64,000 bases of DNA from Pseudomonas paraversuta (GCF_904063065.1 NZ_CAJFCL010000004.1:457896-521895); one strand, 5' to 3'. Shown: positions 9,671 to 21,444, counted from the first letter of the stretch. The notes: generated from the letters alone by a model not told the origin. A program made the numbers and translations.

Positions 9671-11680
9671 TCAGCGGGCCGTATTCACCTCACTCACGCC
9701 GGTCAACTCTTGAGCTGCCGCCTCTTCGAACACCGGCGCCAACACTGGCAGCATTAACCGGGCACCCGCCTCTGACAGATGATTGTCGTCTGTGTACAAC
9801 GAATGACCATCGCGCTGCGCACGACACAGACCCGAGGCGTCGCAAAGCGCCGGGGTCGGATCCAGCACCATGACACCGGCGTCAGCTGCTGCAATTTGCG
9901 CGAACAAGCGGTTAATGAATGCTTTTTGCTTGAGGTGGTCGGCCAATGGAAATCCAACGTCGGCTGTCGGTTTATGCAGCATGGCCAGGCGGCTTAGTCG
10001 GTACGGCGGATTGAACGGCTGCAGCGGTACATCTTTCATGAGCCAGACCCGATAGCCGGCCTTGCGCAGCTGCTCCACCCTGGCCCGCACGCCGTCAGCA
10101 AGCCTCTGCTCGGCAACGGCTGGGTCATAACGGCCATCGGCACCCTTCAGTGCATGGCCGTGATCGCCCTTGGCGTCGCCATACAGGTACAGGCCCCAGC
10201 GGGCCACCAGCAACACGTCCGTGAACGGTTCCGTCTTCAGGGCCTGCTCCACACGACGGTTGTAATTGGCACAGCGCTCGCCATGTTCCAGCCCCTCAAG
10301 GGGCAAACAGCCCGCCGAACTGGCCAGCATCACGTTAACCCCGTGCTGCCGGGCGTTGGCGTCCAGCGCCGGAATCAATGCCGTGGCATGACTGTCCCCC
10401 CAAACCAGCAACTGCGCGGGCTCGAACCCGGAAGCGCTATTGCCGTAGCGGCAAAAAGGCGTATCGGCGGGGCTCTTGTCGTCGGTGATACAGGCCATCA
10501 ACTCAGGACGCCAGTGGCTGGCATTGGCGTACTGCAACGCATGCTCGGACAAGCGGGACGGCAAACCGTCAGTCCAGCGCAGCGTTTGCCCGGCCAGCCC
10601 CAGTACCAGGATACCCAGACCCGCAGCGAGCAGAATCTGACGCCGCCCTGCCAACAATCGACGCTCACGAAACGGGGTTTCGATGTAGCGCCAGGACAAA
10701 TATCCAAGTACCAGTGTCAGTGCGATCAACGCACCGGTGAGGACGGGACCTGGCTCATCCACGTCGGCATAGCTGGCGAAAACAAACACCGGCCAATGCC
10801 ACAGGTACCAGGAATACGAGATCAGGCCGAGCCCTACCAGCAGGCGGGAACTCAAAATACGCCCTACCCAGGTGCTGTGATGCTCATTGGCCCAAATCAG
10901 GGCAACCACACCCAGCACCGGCAACAGTGCTGCTGCTCCAGGGAACGGGGTGTTTTTGTCGTAAGCGAAAACCGCGACAAGGATCAGTCCGAGCCCGAGC
11001 AAGCTTATGCATTGCGCGGCGGCGGCTGTAAGGCGCGTCTTACTGACCGGTGCGACCGCCAGCATCGCGCCAGCCAACAGCTCCCAGGCCCGCATCGGTA
11101 ACAGGAAAAAGGCCTTTTCAGGGTGTTGCGCAACAGCCCACACGCTTAATCCGAACGAGATCAGCAACACACCAAACAAGGCCAGACGCCAATGCCTGAA
11201 GCGACTGGCCAACAGGGTCAGCAGCAGCGGGAAAACAATATAAAACTGTTCTTCAACCGCCAGCGACCAGGTATGAAGCAGCGGTTTTAAATCGCTGGCC
11301 ACATCGAAATAGCCATCCTGGCGCATGAACAACAGGTTGGAGGCGAACATCACCTGGTATCGAACTGACTGGCCCAGTTGCTCGTAGTCCTTGGGTGCCA
11401 TCAAGAACCAGCCCACCGCGAGCACGACTGCAATCATGGCGAACAGTGCGGGCAGGATACGCCGCGCACGCCGGGTCCAGAACTCGACGAAACTGAAGCG
11501 CCCGGCCTCGCGCTGGCGCCAGATGATCGAGGTGATCAGATACCCCGAGATCACGAAGAATACGTCGACCCCGACGAACCCGCCGGTCAGCCCCGGCACC
11601 CCGAAGTGAAACAAGACGACAGCAATGACGGCAATGGCGCGCAAGCCATCGATGTCCCGGCGATATACAAGAGAGCTCAT
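9671..11680 (-). CDS. OafA-type acyltransferase with SGNH domain
   Basis: This 669-residue inner-membrane enzyme has an N-terminal acyltransferase-3 domain with about ten helices, starting YRRDIDGLRAIAVIAVVLFH, and a periplasmic SGNH domain from about residue 385. The latter shows the Ser block VWGDSHATAL and the C-terminal Asp-His block DDNHLSEAGA. Such proteins O-acetylate lipopolysaccharide or other surface glycans. The ATG at 11680 is used; a TTG sits one codon upstream. It lies downstream of rho, separated by a strong terminator, so it probably has its own promoter. The acceptor is unknown. Confidence 0.9.
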   Translation of the reverse strand: MSSLVYRRDIDGLRAIAVIAVVLFHFGVPGLTGGFVGVDVFFVISGYLITSIIWRQREAGRFSFVEFWTRRARRILPALFAMIAVVLAVGWFLMAPKDYEQLGQSVRYQVMFASNLLFMRQDGYFDVASDLKPLLHTWSLAVEEQFYIVFPLLLTLLASRFRHWRLALFGVLLISFGLSVWAVAQHPEKAFFLLPMRAWELLAGAMLAVAPVSKTRLTAAAAQCISLLGLGLILVAVFAYDKNTPFPGAAALLPVLGVVALIWANEHHSTWVGRILSSRLLVGLGLISYSWYLWHWPVFVFASYADVDEPGPVLTGALIALTLVLGYLSWRYIETPFRERRLLAGRRQILLAAGLGILVLGLAGQTLRWTDGLPSRLSEHALQYANASHWRPELMACITDDKSPADTPFCRYGNSASGFEPAQLLVWGDSHATALIPALDANARQHGVNVMLASSAGCLPLEGLEHGERCANYNRRVEQALKTEPFTDVLLVARWGLYLYGDAKGDHGHALKGADGRYDPAVAEQRLADGVRARVEQLRKAGYRVWLMKDVPLQPFNPPYRLSRLAMLHKPTADVGFPLADHLKQKAFINRLFAQIAAADAGVMVLDPTPALCDASGLCRAQRDGHSLYTDDNHLSEAGARLMLPVLAPVFEEAAAQELTGVSEVNTAR

Positions 11681-11748
11681 CAATGTCCAAATCCAGAAAT
11701 ATTGTTTTTATTGACCGGTACCAGCCCAAAAGCTTCCTTTTAAATGCA

Positions 11749-11780
11749 AAAAAATGGCGCCCCTAGGGACGCCATTTTTT
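11749..11780. terminator. Intrinsic terminator after rho
   Basis: A perfect 11-bp stem (AAAAAATGGCG/CGCCATTTTTT) with a 10-base loop and T-rich ends in both directions follows the rho stop. It should end rho mRNA and could work on either strand. Confidence 0.85.
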
Positions 11781-11796
11781 AAGACCCGAAAACGTA

Positions 11797-13056
<1,260 letters not shown>

Positions 13057-13254
13057 ATAGGAATGACGTAATCATTTATGGAGGGGGAAATTAAGCTTTT
13101 GGCTTAATGAGGCCGCGCCGCAGAGAAGGCGACAGGATCGCGTACTAATTCGATAAGGAGTGCGTCGGCGACGGCTTGCAGGGGGCAGTGGAGAAACCAG
13201 TGCGGGGCCGAATGTACCACTTGAGTTTCATAGCGTCTAGTCCCTGAGCCATGA

Positions 13255-13281
13255 AAAAGCCCCGCATTTTGCGGGGCTTTT
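13255..13281. terminator. Intrinsic terminator after trxA
   Basis: AAAAGCCCCGC and GCGGGGCTTTT form an 11-bp GC-rich stem with a five-base loop immediately after the trxA stop. The T-run on the minus strand fits termination of trxA. Confidence 0.9.
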
Positions 13282-13289
13282 ATCGACGC

Positions 13290-13619
13290 TTAAATGTTGG
13301 CGTCGAGGAATGCTGCCAGCTGCGACTTCGACAATGCACCAACCTTGGTGGCTTCGACGTTGCCGTTCTTGAACAACATCAGCGTTGGAATACCACGTAC
13401 GCCGTGCTTGGCCGGGGTTTCCTGGTTCTCATCGATGTTCAGTTTGGCAATAGTCAACTTGCCTTTGTAAGTCTCGGCGATCTCGTCCAGAACTGGCGCG
13501 ATCATTTTGCAAGGGCCACACCATTCAGCCCAGTAGTCGACCAGTACAGCGCCTTCAGCCTTGAGAACATCGGCCTCAAAGCTAGCGTCGGTGACGTGTT
13601 TAATAAGATCGCTGCTCAT
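13290..13619 (-). CDS. trxA: Thioredoxin 1
   Basis: This 109-residue thioredoxin has the active site WCGPC at residues 33-37 and the cis-proline loop GIPT. It reduces protein disulfides in the cytoplasm using thioredoxin reductase. The ATG at 13619 begins [11 protein letters not shown], matching family length; the open frame to 13643 adds residues not found in thioredoxins. It is transcribed ahead of rho and ends at a clear terminator. Confidence 0.97.
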   Translation of the reverse strand: MSSDLIKHVTDASFEADVLKAEGAVLVDYWAEWCGPCKMIAPVLDEIAETYKGKLTIAKLNIDENQETPAKHGVRGIPTLMLFKNGNVEATKVGALSKSQLAAFLDANI

Positions 13620-14092
13620 GGAAGTCTCCGTGGTTGTAAGCAAAAACGTAGCACATCATAGCTGTCATCACCGCGTTCAGGAAGCTGACCCTTGATTGAC
13701 TCTTACTATAGAGCTGCTTGAGCAAAGGTATCGCCCGTACCTTTGCCCCGGCGCCATCGACGGGACGGGCCCGATTGCGGCGACCCATGAAATGCGCTTC
13801 GCCCGGGAAGTCGGGGACAAACGGGGGGTTTATGCATCAGGGTAAAGCCCACGGAGCTGGCGAATTTCATCGGCACCAACCCGCTGCAGGAACGAGCTTG
13901 CTCGCGAGCCGTGCAAAGGGATTAACAGCACGCTTCTACAAAAAAGAAGAATCGCACAGCAAAATACGAACCGGCCGGGAGCAGCTAACGTCATTGCTTA
14001 CGTGCGCCACATCAATGCATCTGATACTACGCGTTGGCGCGAGCGTTTGATCGTGGCACGATGGCGAAGTTATCGACCGAGACCCTTCAACC
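13620..14092. other. Intergenic region between trxA and ppx
   Basis: This 473-bp divergent spacer holds the promoters of trxA and ppx. It contains a perfect 9-bp inverted repeat (GCAAAGGTA/TACCTTTGC, 13722-13746) and a single REP-like core with GCTTGCTCGCGAGC near 13890. No coding region was recognised. Confidence 0.6.
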
Positions 14093-15595
14093 ATGCCCCA
14101 ATCCCAAAGCAAGAATCCATCCCTGATCGCCGCTATTGATCTGGGTTCTAACAGCTTTCACATGGTGGTGGCCAAGGCCCAGAACGGAGAAATCCGTATC
14201 CTGGAGCGACTTGGTGAGAAGGTTCAATTAGCTGCCGGCATCGACGAAGAACGCAAACTCAACGAAGAATCCATGCAGCGCGGGCTTGATTGCCTGAAGC
14301 GCTTTGCGCAACTGATCAACGGCATGCCGTTGGGCGCCGTGAGAATCGTGGGCACCAACGCCCTGCGAGAAGCCCGCAACCGCAACGAATTTATCGTGCG
14401 CGCAGAAGAGATCCTGGGGCACACCGTCGAGGTCATTTCTGGCCGAGAAGAAGCGCGCCTCATCTATTTGGGCGTATCGCACACCCTCGCCGATACTCCG
14501 GGCAAACGCCTGGTCGCTGACATCGGCGGCGGCAGTACCGAATTCATTATCGGCCAGCGCTTTGAACCGCTGCTGCGCGAAAGCCTGCAAATGGGCTGTG
14601 TGAGTTACACCCAGCGCTATTTCCGCGACGGTAAAATCACTCCGGCCCGTTACGCCCAGGCCTATACCGCTGCCCGCCTCGAAATCATGAGTATTGAGCA
14701 CGCGCTGCACCGCCTGACCTGGGACGAGGCTATCGGCTCCTCCGGCACCATTCGCGCCATCGGCCTGGCCCTCAAGGCTGGCGGACACGGCAACGGTGAA
14801 GTCAACGCCGAAGGGCTGGCCTGGCTCAAGCGCAAACTGTTCAAACTGGGCGAAGCGGACAAAATCGACTTTGAAGGCATCAAGCCTGACCGTCGTACCA
14901 TTTTCCCGGCGGGCCTGGCGATTCTTGAGGCCATCTTTGACTCCCTCGAGCTGCAGCGCATGGACCATTGCGACGGCGCGCTACGTGAGGGCGTGCTGTA
15001 TGACCTGCTGGGCCGTCATCACCATGAAGACGTGCGTGAGCGCACCCTCAGCTCGCTGATGGACCGCTACCACGTAGATCGCGAACAAGCCGCAAGGGTC
15101 GAGCGCAAAGCGCTGCGTGCCTTCGATCAAGTGGCCAAGTCATGGGAGCTCAAGGACGGGATCTGGCGTGAACTGTTGAGTTGGGCGGCCAAGGTGCATG
15201 AAGTCGGGCTGGATATCGCCCACTACCACTACCACAAACACGGCGCCTATCTGATCGAGCACTCCGACCTCGCCGGGTTCTCCCGCGAAGACCAGCAAAT
15301 GCTCGCGCTGCTGGTACGCGGCCATCGCCGTAATATTCCCAAGGACAAATTCGCCGAGTTCGGCGCCGAAGGCATCAAGCTGATTCGCCTGTGCGTGTTG
15401 CTGCGCTTTGCGATTTTGTTCTACCACATCCGTGGCAATCAGGAAGCGTCGCAGGTGAAGCTGCGTGCCGAGGGCGACCATCTCGAGGTGATCTTCCCCG
15501 AAGGCTGGCTGGAGCAAAACCCCTTGACCCAGGCCGACTTCGAGCAAGAAGCCCAATGGCTGACCCGGGTCGGGATTGTTCTGACAGTGTCCTGA
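14093..15595 (+). CDS. ppx: Exopolyphosphatase
   Basis: This 500-residue Ppx/GppA-family enzyme splits terminal phosphate from long-chain polyphosphate. The actin-like fold begins with phosphate loop 1 ([15 protein letters not shown]) and has phosphate loop 2 at [14 protein letters not shown]-terminal HD-like helical domain follows. It converges with ppk, the synthetic enzyme, as in other pseudomonads. The stop is followed by an REPIN-like palindrome that separates the two convergent genes. Confidence 0.95.
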   Translation: MPQSQSKNPSLIAAIDLGSNSFHMVVAKAQNGEIRILERLGEKVQLAAGIDEERKLNEESMQRGLDCLKRFAQLINGMPLGAVRIVGTNALREARNRNEFIVRAEEILGHTVEVISGREEARLIYLGVSHTLADTPGKRLVADIGGGSTEFIIGQRFEPLLRESLQMGCVSYTQRYFRDGKITPARYAQAYTAARLEIMSIEHALHRLTWDEAIGSSGTIRAIGLALKAGGHGNGEVNAEGLAWLKRKLFKLGEADKIDFEGIKPDRRTIFPAGLAILEAIFDSLELQRMDHCDGALREGVLYDLLGRHHHEDVRERTLSSLMDRYHVDREQAARVERKALRAFDQVAKSWELKDGIWRELLSWAAKVHEVGLDIAHYHYHKHGAYLIEHSDLAGFSREDQQMLALLVRGHRRNIPKDKFAEFGAEGIKLIRLCVLLRFAILFYHIRGNQEASQVKLRAEGDHLEVIFPEGWLEQNPLTQADFEQEAQWLTRVGIVLTVS

Positions 15596-15609
15596 TCAAG
15601 CAAACACTT

Positions 15610-15700
15610 CTGCAGAAACCAGCTTGCCTGGCGATGGTATCAACGCGGTGCTCAAGAATAACCGCGGCGTATTCATCGCCAGGCTGGCAGGCTGCTGCAG
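15610..15700. repeat. REPIN-like inverted repeat between ppx and ppk
   Basis: CTGCAG...GCTTGCCTGGCGATG on the left is mirrored by CATCGCCAGGCTGGCAGG...CTGCAG on the right, with short mismatches and about 37 bp between arms. The shape matches paired Pseudomonas REP elements and fills the ppx-ppk gap. Confidence 0.7.
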
Positions 15701-15709
15701 GGCCGGGGC

Positions 15710-17944
15710 TTACACCGACGGGCCGGTGCTCACCGTCAACACCGGCAGGCTCAGACGCTCCAGCAGGGTTGCCTGGGCACTGCGCGGGTTTTGATTCCCG
15801 GTGGGCGTGTTACGAATGTAACGGCCGTCCGATTGCAGGCTCCAGCTGTGGGTGTTGTCCGTCAGATAGCATTCCAGCTCCTTCTTGACCCGCAGAATCA
15901 GCTTTTTGCCCTCCACCGGGAAGCAGGTTTCGACCCGCTTATCCAGGTTGCGCTCCATCCAGTCAGCGCTCGACAGGAACATCTGCTCTTCGCCGCCATT
16001 GAGGAAGTAGAACACCCGCGTGTGCTCCAGGAAGCGACCAATGATCGAGCGCACATGAATGTTGTGCGAGACCCCCGGAATACCCGGCCGCAGGCAACAC
16101 ATACCGCGCACTACCAAATCGATCCGCACCCCGGCCTGGCTGGCCTTGTACAGCGCCCGAATGATTTTCGGGTCGGTCAGGGAGTTGAACTTGGCGATGA
16201 TATGCGCAGGTTTGCCCTCCGACGCGAACTGGGTCTCACGGGCAATCATGTCGAGCATGCCCTTCTTCAGGGTGAAGGGTGCATGCAAGAGCTTTTTCAT
16301 GCGCAGGGTCTTGCCCATGCCGATCAACTGGCTGAACAACTTGCCGACGTCTTCGCAGAGCGCGTCATCCGATGTCAGCAAGCTGTAGTCGGTGTAGAGC
16401 TTGGCGTTGCCCGCGTGGTAGTTACCGGTACCCAGGTGCGCATAACGCACGATCTCCCCCGCCTCACGGCGCAGAATCAGCATCATTTTGGCGTGGGTCT
16501 TGAAACCGACCACGCCATAGATCACCACGGCACCGGCAGCTTGCAGGCGGCTGGCCAGCTGCAGGTTGGACTCTTCGTCAAATCGCGCACGCAGCTCCAC
16601 AACGGCAGTCACTTCTTTGCCGTTACGCGCAGCATCCACCAGCGCATCAACGATTTCAGAGTTGGCACCGCTGCGATACAGGGTCTGGCGCACAGCCAGT
16701 ACATGCGGGTCTTTGGCGGCCTGACGCAACAAATCAACCACCGGGGTGAACGACTCAAACGGGTGCAGCAGCAAAATATCCTGCTTGCTGACGACGCTGA
16801 AAATGTTCTCGCTGTTCTGCAACAGCTTCGGAATCGCCGGAGTGAATGGCGTGTATTGCAGCTCGGGATGGCTGTCCAGACCGGTGATGCTGAACAGGCG
16901 CGTGAGGTTTACCGGGCCATTGACCGTATACAGCTCGGTCTCATGCAGGTTGAACTGCTTGAGCAGGTAATCGGACAGATGTTTGGGGCAAGTGTCGGCC
17001 ACTTCCAGACGCACCGCATCGCCATAGCGACGCGAGAACAACTCGCCACGCAGGGCGCGGGCCAGGTCTTCTACATCTTCAGTGTCCACCGACAGGTCAG
17101 CGTTGCGGGTCAGGCGGAACTGGTAGCAGCCCTTGACCTTCATGCCCTGGAACAGGTCATCGGCGTGGGCATGAATCATCGAGGACAGGAACACGTAGTT
17201 GTCCCCTGTACCGCCGACGTCTTCAGGCAACTTGATCACCCGCGGCAACAGGCGCGGGGCCGGGATAATTGCCAGACCCGAATCACGGCCGAAGGCGTCG
17301 ATGCCTTCCAGCTCGACGATAAAGTTCAGGCTCTTGTTGACCAGCAACGGGAAAGGATGCGTCGGATCAAGGCCGATCGGGGTGATGATGGGCGCAATTT
17401 CGTCGCGGAAAAACTTGCGCACCCAGGCTTTGATCTTGGTGTTCCAGTGGCGGCGGCGAATGAAGCGCACCTGATGCTTTTCAAGCTCGGGCAACAGGAT
17501 ATCGTTGAGGATCGCGTACTGGCGGTCGACATGGCCATGTACCAGCTCACTGATCCGCGCCAGCGCCTGATGCGGCTGCAGGCCGTCAGCGCCCGCCTGC
17601 TCACGGGCGAAGGTAATTTGCTTCTTCAAGCCCGCGACACGAATCTCGAAAAACTCATCCAGGTTGCTGGAGAAAATCAGCAGGAACTTCAATCGCTCCA
17701 ACAACGGATAGGACTCATCCAGCGCCTGTTCCAGCACGCGAATGTTGAACTGCAACTGCGACAGCTCGCGGTGGATATACAGACTGCTGTCATCCAGACC
17801 CGGAATGGCAATCGTCGGGTGCGCCGCAGGCGCCTCAGGCACGACAGCGACGTGACCTTGCGGCACGGGCGGGGTCTGAGCGACCGGTTCAACAACCGGC
17901 TCGGCCTCTGTAGCAACGAGTTCTGTCTGTCCTTCGGTATTCAT
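15710..17944 (-). CDS. ppk: Polyphosphate kinase 1
   Basis: This 744-residue Ppk1 polymerises the gamma-phosphate of ATP into polyphosphate. It has the N, head and two phospholipase-D-like C domains. The catalytic histidine blocks are visible as [13 protein letters not shown] and [18 protein letters not shown] variable, Pro/Val-rich N-terminal extension of about 50 residues precedes the conserved start ([13 protein letters not shown]), which is common in Pseudomonas. The ATG at 17944 is the first in frame. It converges with ppx. Confidence 0.95.
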   Translation of the reverse strand: MNTEGQTELVATEAEPVVEPVAQTPPVPQGHVAVVPEAPAAHPTIAIPGLDDSSLYIHRELSQLQFNIRVLEQALDESYPLLERLKFLLIFSSNLDEFFEIRVAGLKKQITFAREQAGADGLQPHQALARISELVHGHVDRQYAILNDILLPELEKHQVRFIRRRHWNTKIKAWVRKFFRDEIAPIITPIGLDPTHPFPLLVNKSLNFIVELEGIDAFGRDSGLAIIPAPRLLPRVIKLPEDVGGTGDNYVFLSSMIHAHADDLFQGMKVKGCYQFRLTRNADLSVDTEDVEDLARALRGELFSRRYGDAVRLEVADTCPKHLSDYLLKQFNLHETELYTVNGPVNLTRLFSITGLDSHPELQYTPFTPAIPKLLQNSENIFSVVSKQDILLLHPFESFTPVVDLLRQAAKDPHVLAVRQTLYRSGANSEIVDALVDAARNGKEVTAVVELRARFDEESNLQLASRLQAAGAVVIYGVVGFKTHAKMMLILRREAGEIVRYAHLGTGNYHAGNAKLYTDYSLLTSDDALCEDVGKLFSQLIGMGKTLRMKKLLHAPFTLKKGMLDMIARETQFASEGKPAHIIAKFNSLTDPKIIRALYKASQAGVRIDLVVRGMCCLRPGIPGVSHNIHVRSIIGRFLEHTRVFYFLNGGEEQMFLSSADWMERNLDKRVETCFPVEGKKLILRVKKELECYLTDNTHSWSLQSDGRYIRNTPTGNQNPRSAQATLLERLSLPVLTVSTGPSV

Positions 17945-18379
17945 TGAGTGTTCCTGTAAGAGCGGGTTTGACTCTCGTAACAGTTAAGCGGCGCGTGCAA
18001 TCGAGCTGCCAGAATGCCACCAACGCCAGTGGGTTTAAACCGCTCGAAGTCGCTTTATGCGGGCTGGAGCCGAGTTAGAGGGTGATTTGTCGAAATTGTT
18101 CTGAGCTATGGCCGCGATCTTCAGTGAGCCGGCCTGCCAGCGACCGTGACTGCCCGGCGTTGCAGAATCGTGGGCCAGCCAGCCGCCACAGGTTGAGCAC
18201 TCAAAACAGCTACGCGCGATGGTTATATCCACCCGCCATGAACACTAGATGACAACACCAATGATGTAAGTCAAATACACACCATTTGTAGGAATTGTTA
18301 ACGCCAAGACACATTTCGATACTTTCCTGAATGTCCCTTAAGGCGTAGGCTGCGCGTTCATTTCGCCAGCATCCAGACA
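17945..18379. other. Intergenic region between ppk and dedA
   Basis: This 435-bp divergent spacer must carry the ppk and dedA promoters. A 65-codon frame on the minus strand (18035-18232) has no ribosome site and looks fortuitous. In P. aeruginosa hemB lies beside ppk; no hemB sequence is present here. Nothing else was recognised. Confidence 0.55.
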
Positions 18380-19000
18380 ATGCTCCAACAATTTCTTCAA
18401 GAGTTTGGCTACTTCGCCCTGTTCCTTGGGACGTTCTTTGAAGGTGAGACCATTCTGGTTCTCGCAGGCTTCCTGGCGTTCCGCGGATACATGGACCTCA
18501 AGCTGGTGATGATCGTGGCATTCCTCGGCAGTTATGCCGGCGACCAGCTGTGGTACTTCCTGGGGCGCAAGCACGGCCGCAAATTACTGGCGCGAAAACC
18601 GCGCTGGCAACTCATGGGCGACAAGGCACTGGAGCACATTCGCAAGCACCCGGATATCTGGGTCTTGAGTTTCCGCTTCGTCTACGGCCTGCGTACCGTC
18701 ATGCCTGTAGCCATTGGTCTGTCGGGCTACCCGCCGGGCCGCTACTTGCTGCTCAACGGTATTGGTGCAGCCATTTGGGCCATTGCCCTGGCAACCGCCG
18801 CCTACCACTTCGGTGCCGTGCTTGAGGGCCTGCTGGGCAGCGTCAAGAAGTATGAGCTATGGGTGCTGGGCGCCTTGCTGGTACTGGGCCTGGGCTTGTG
18901 GGCGCGTCGGCGCTTCAAAAATGCCCGTCTGACCAAAAAGGCTGCTCTCGAAGAAAAAATCCGGGCCGCTGAAGAAGCTAACAACCCGCCAGCTGAGTAA
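18380..19000 (+). CDS. DedA family membrane protein
   Basis: This 206-residue inner-membrane protein carries the DedA/SNARE-associated (VTT) fold, with the re-entrant segment FFEGETILVLAGFLAF, the GDQLWYFLGRKHG block and the family motif FRFVYGLRTVMPVAIGLSGY. DedA proteins act as lipid (undecaprenyl or phospholipid) flippases and in proton-gradient homeostasis. The C-terminus is a charged tail after the last helix. Its 3' end overlaps the convergent sterol-desaturase-like gene by 23 bp. Confidence 0.92.
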   Translation: MLQQFLQEFGYFALFLGTFFEGETILVLAGFLAFRGYMDLKLVMIVAFLGSYAGDQLWYFLGRKHGRKLLARKPRWQLMGDKALEHIRKHPDIWVLSFRFVYGLRTVMPVAIGLSGYPPGRYLLLNGIGAAIWAIALATAAYHFGAVLEGLLGSVKKYELWVLGALLVLGLGLWARRRFKNARLTKKAALEEKIRAAEEANNPPAE

Positions 19001-20216
19001 CCCGGTTTCTGCACATATAGAGACCGGCCACGCTTAACAGGCTGTAGCTGAACAGGCCGGCCCAGCCCAGTGCGCTGGCCGGCCATAGTCCCGCCCACGG
19101 GGCGAGCCACAGCAGTGGCAGGTTCAGCGCCAGGCGCAGCCATTCAAGCTTCAGTGCCCAGGGCCGGTTCTCCAGCCCGGCCCCCAGCACAAACAAACCC
19201 AGCCCCATATATCCCCACCCCAAAATCAACGCCGTCGGCGGCAAAGTCTCGCCCAGATTCAGCAGATAACTGCCGAGCGCCACATAGACCACAAATTGCA
19301 GCGCGATATACAGCTGCTGGCGAGGCGGCAATGCCACTTCGAATTTCTCGAACTGGCTCAGGTCCGACTTGTGCAGCGGGTACCTCGCGGCGACATCCGC
19401 AGGCCGCCAACCGGTGGGCATAAACCAGATACGCAACTTGTCCCGCCAGCGTTGGGTGCGCCGCGCATCCGCCAGCAACTGACCATAGAACTGCCAGTTG
19501 GCCCACAGCGGATTCCAGCTCTTGAGCGGTGTCGTGACCCCGAAAATCACTGGCTCGGCGTCGTCCTCTTCCTGAAAGGTGCCAAACAGGCGATCCCAAA
19601 AAATGAACACCCCGCCGTAATTGCGATCCATGTAGAGAGCATTTTGCGCATGGTGAGCCCGGTGATTGGACGGCGATACAAAGAACCACTCGAACCAGCC
19701 CAACTTGGGGATATGCCGCGTGTGGACCCAGAATTGATAGAGCAGATTGAGGGTCGCCACCGTAACGAACACCAACAATGGCACCCCCAAAACGGCCATT
19801 GGCAGGTAGAAAATCCAGCCAAATATAAAGCCGGTGCTGGTTTGGCGCAGGGCCGTGGACAGGTTGTAGTCCTCACTCTGGTGATGCACCGAGTGCGCGG
19901 CCCACAGCACGTTGCGCTCATGCCCCAGACGGTGATGCCAGTAGTAACAGAAGTCGTAGAATACAAAGGCAAACAGCCAGACCCACAGGCTGTCTTCAGG
20001 CAGTTCGGTAATTGCCAGATATTTCAGGGCGACGCCGTAAGTAACCAGTCCTACACCCTTGGTCAGCAACCCGGTGGTGGTCGACAGCACCCCGGTGCTC
20101 AGGCTGTTGATCGTGTCTGCAAGGCGATAGGTAGGCATTGCACGCCAGCGGTCGACCAGCAACTCCACCGCGATCAGCACAAAGAAGAACGGCACTGCAT
20201 ACAGAATCAGCTTCAT
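18978..20216 (-). CDS. Sterol desaturase/fatty acid hydroxylase family protein
   Basis: This 412-residue integral-membrane di-iron protein has the histidine clusters HHRLGH, HSVHHQSEDYN and NHRAHHAQN that ligate iron in the fatty-acid hydroxylase superfamily. The C-terminal third is hydrophobic and unlike the catalytic core. The ATG at 20216 has a GAGG site; the frame to 20264 lacks one. The substrate is not known; membrane lipids are a reasonable guess. It converges with dedA and overlaps it by 23 bp. Confidence 0.88.
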   Translation of the reverse strand: MKLILYAVPFFFVLIAVELLVDRWRAMPTYRLADTINSLSTGVLSTTTGLLTKGVGLVTYGVALKYLAITELPEDSLWVWLFAFVFYDFCYYWHHRLGHERNVLWAAHSVHHQSEDYNLSTALRQTSTGFIFGWIFYLPMAVLGVPLLVFVTVATLNLLYQFWVHTRHIPKLGWFEWFFVSPSNHRAHHAQNALYMDRNYGGVFIFWDRLFGTFQEEDDAEPVIFGVTTPLKSWNPLWANWQFYGQLLADARRTQRWRDKLRIWFMPTGWRPADVAARYPLHKSDLSQFEKFEVALPPRQQLYIALQFVVYVALGSYLLNLGETLPPTALILGWGYMGLGLFVLGAGLENRPWALKLEWLRLALNLPLLWLAPWAGLWPASALGWAGLFSYSLLSVAGLYMCRNRVTQLAGC

Positions 20217-20325
20217 TGCACACCTCACCCCAAGATCAACCAAGCGTAGGCGTTCCCGGGACAACCCCCTATGGCGTCAAACGCCAAATCAGGCGACATT
20301 AACGCCACGAACAAGGAGACCCAAC

Positions 20326-20991
20326 ATGACCCACAAAAAAGTTGCCGTGATTCTCTCTGGCTGCGGCGTCTACGACGGTGCCGAGATCCACGAAAGCGTC
20401 ATCACCCTGCTGCGCCTGGACCAGCGCGGCGCCAAAGTGCAGTGTTTCGCACCCGACATCGCCCAGCATCATGTGATCAACCACCTGACCGGCAACGAGA
20501 TGCCCGAGTCGCGCAACGTGCTGGTGGAGTCGGCGCGGATCGCGCGCGGTGAAATCAAGGATATTCGTGAAGCCAATGTCGATGACTTTGATGCGCTGAT
20601 CGTCCCGGGCGGGTTTGGCGCGGCAAAAAATCTTTCTGACTTTGCCGCCAGGGGCGCCGAATGCACCGTGCAACCTGACGTGCTGGCCCTGGCCGAAGCC
20701 TTTGCCCAGGCCTGCAAGCCAGTGGGGTTGATGTGTATCTCTCCGGCCATAGCCGCCAAGATCTACGGCCCTGGCGTGACCTGCACCATCGGCAAAGACC
20801 CTGAAACAGCAGCAGCCGTGGGCAAAATGGGTGCAACCCACAAAGAGTGCGAAGTGACTGACATTGTTGAGGACAAAGCCCGAAAACTGGTCAGCACCCC
20901 GGCCTATATGCTCGCCCAATCGATCAGCGAAGCAGCTTCAGGCATCAACAAAATGGTCGACCGGGTACTGGAGCTGACCCACGAGGCCTGA
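20326..20991 (+). CDS. elbB: Isoprenoid biosynthesis glyoxalase ElbB
   Basis: This 221-residue DJ-1/PfpI-superfamily protein matches ElbB: start KKVAVILSGCGVYDGAEIHE, the LIVPGGFGAAKNLSDFA block and the nucleophile region PVGLMCISPA with its Cys. E. coli ElbB has weak glyoxalase activity and has been linked to isoprenoid yield; its physiological role is unclear. A strong AAGGAG site precedes the ATG. The gene ends immediately before the convergent yaiI-like gene. Confidence 0.93.
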   Translation: MTHKKVAVILSGCGVYDGAEIHESVITLLRLDQRGAKVQCFAPDIAQHHVINHLTGNEMPESRNVLVESARIARGEIKDIREANVDDFDALIVPGGFGAAKNLSDFAARGAECTVQPDVLALAEAFAQACKPVGLMCISPAIAAKIYGPGVTCTIGKDPETAAAVGKMGATHKECEVTDIVEDKARKLVSTPAYMLAQSISEAASGINKMVDRVLELTHEA

Positions 20992-21444
20992 TCAGCCCCG
21001 CGCCAGCCGGGTCAGGATCCGGTCCAGTGAATTGGCGAACGCCTGTTTTTCGCGTTCGCCATAGGCGCCCTGCCCGCCGCCCATCTGGCCTTGCTCGCGC
21101 AGATCAGTAAACAGATTACGCACCGCCAGCCGCTCGCCCATGTTTTGCGGGTCAAACTCCTTGCCCCGCGGGTCCAGCGCGGCCACGCCCTTCTTCACCA
21201 GCCGGTCGGCCAAGGGCACATCGCTGCAAATCACCAACTCACCGGGCACCGCGTGCTCTACCAGATAATCATCCGCCGCATCCGGGCCGCTGGGCACCAC
21301 AATCAGTTTGACCAGCGCGTACGTCGGCTTGACCTGGCTTTGCCCCGCCACCAACACCACCTCAAACTGACGTTTGAGCGCGAATTTGATCACTTGATCC
21401 TTCGCGGCCTTGGGGCAAGCATCTGCGTCAATCCAGACACGCAT
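20992..21444 (-). CDS. YaiI/YqxD family protein (UPF0178)
   Basis: This 150-residue protein is the full length of the UPF0178 family. It shows the conserved acidic start MRVWIDADACPKAAKDQ and the later block ICSDVPLADRLVKKGVAALDPRG, typical of a PIN-like/NYN nuclease fold. Its function is not established. It abuts elbB tail to tail with no spacer. Confidence 0.93.
   Translation of the reverse strand: MRVWIDADACPKAAKDQVIKFALKRQFEVVLVAGQSQVKPTYALVKLIVVPSGPDAADDYLVEHAVPGELVICSDVPLADRLVKKGVAALDPRGKEFDPQNMGERLAVRNLFTDLREQGQMGGGQGAYGEREKQAFANSLDRILTRLARG

Noticed and set aside
15791..17947. 718-codon plus-strand frame opposite ppk
   Set aside because: It is an exact antisense shadow of ppk, whose catalytic motifs are all present on the minus strand; the frame has no recognisable domain.
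18035..18232. 65-codon minus-strand frame in the ppk-dedA spacer
   Set aside because: No ribosome site, no coding-like composition and no family recognised.
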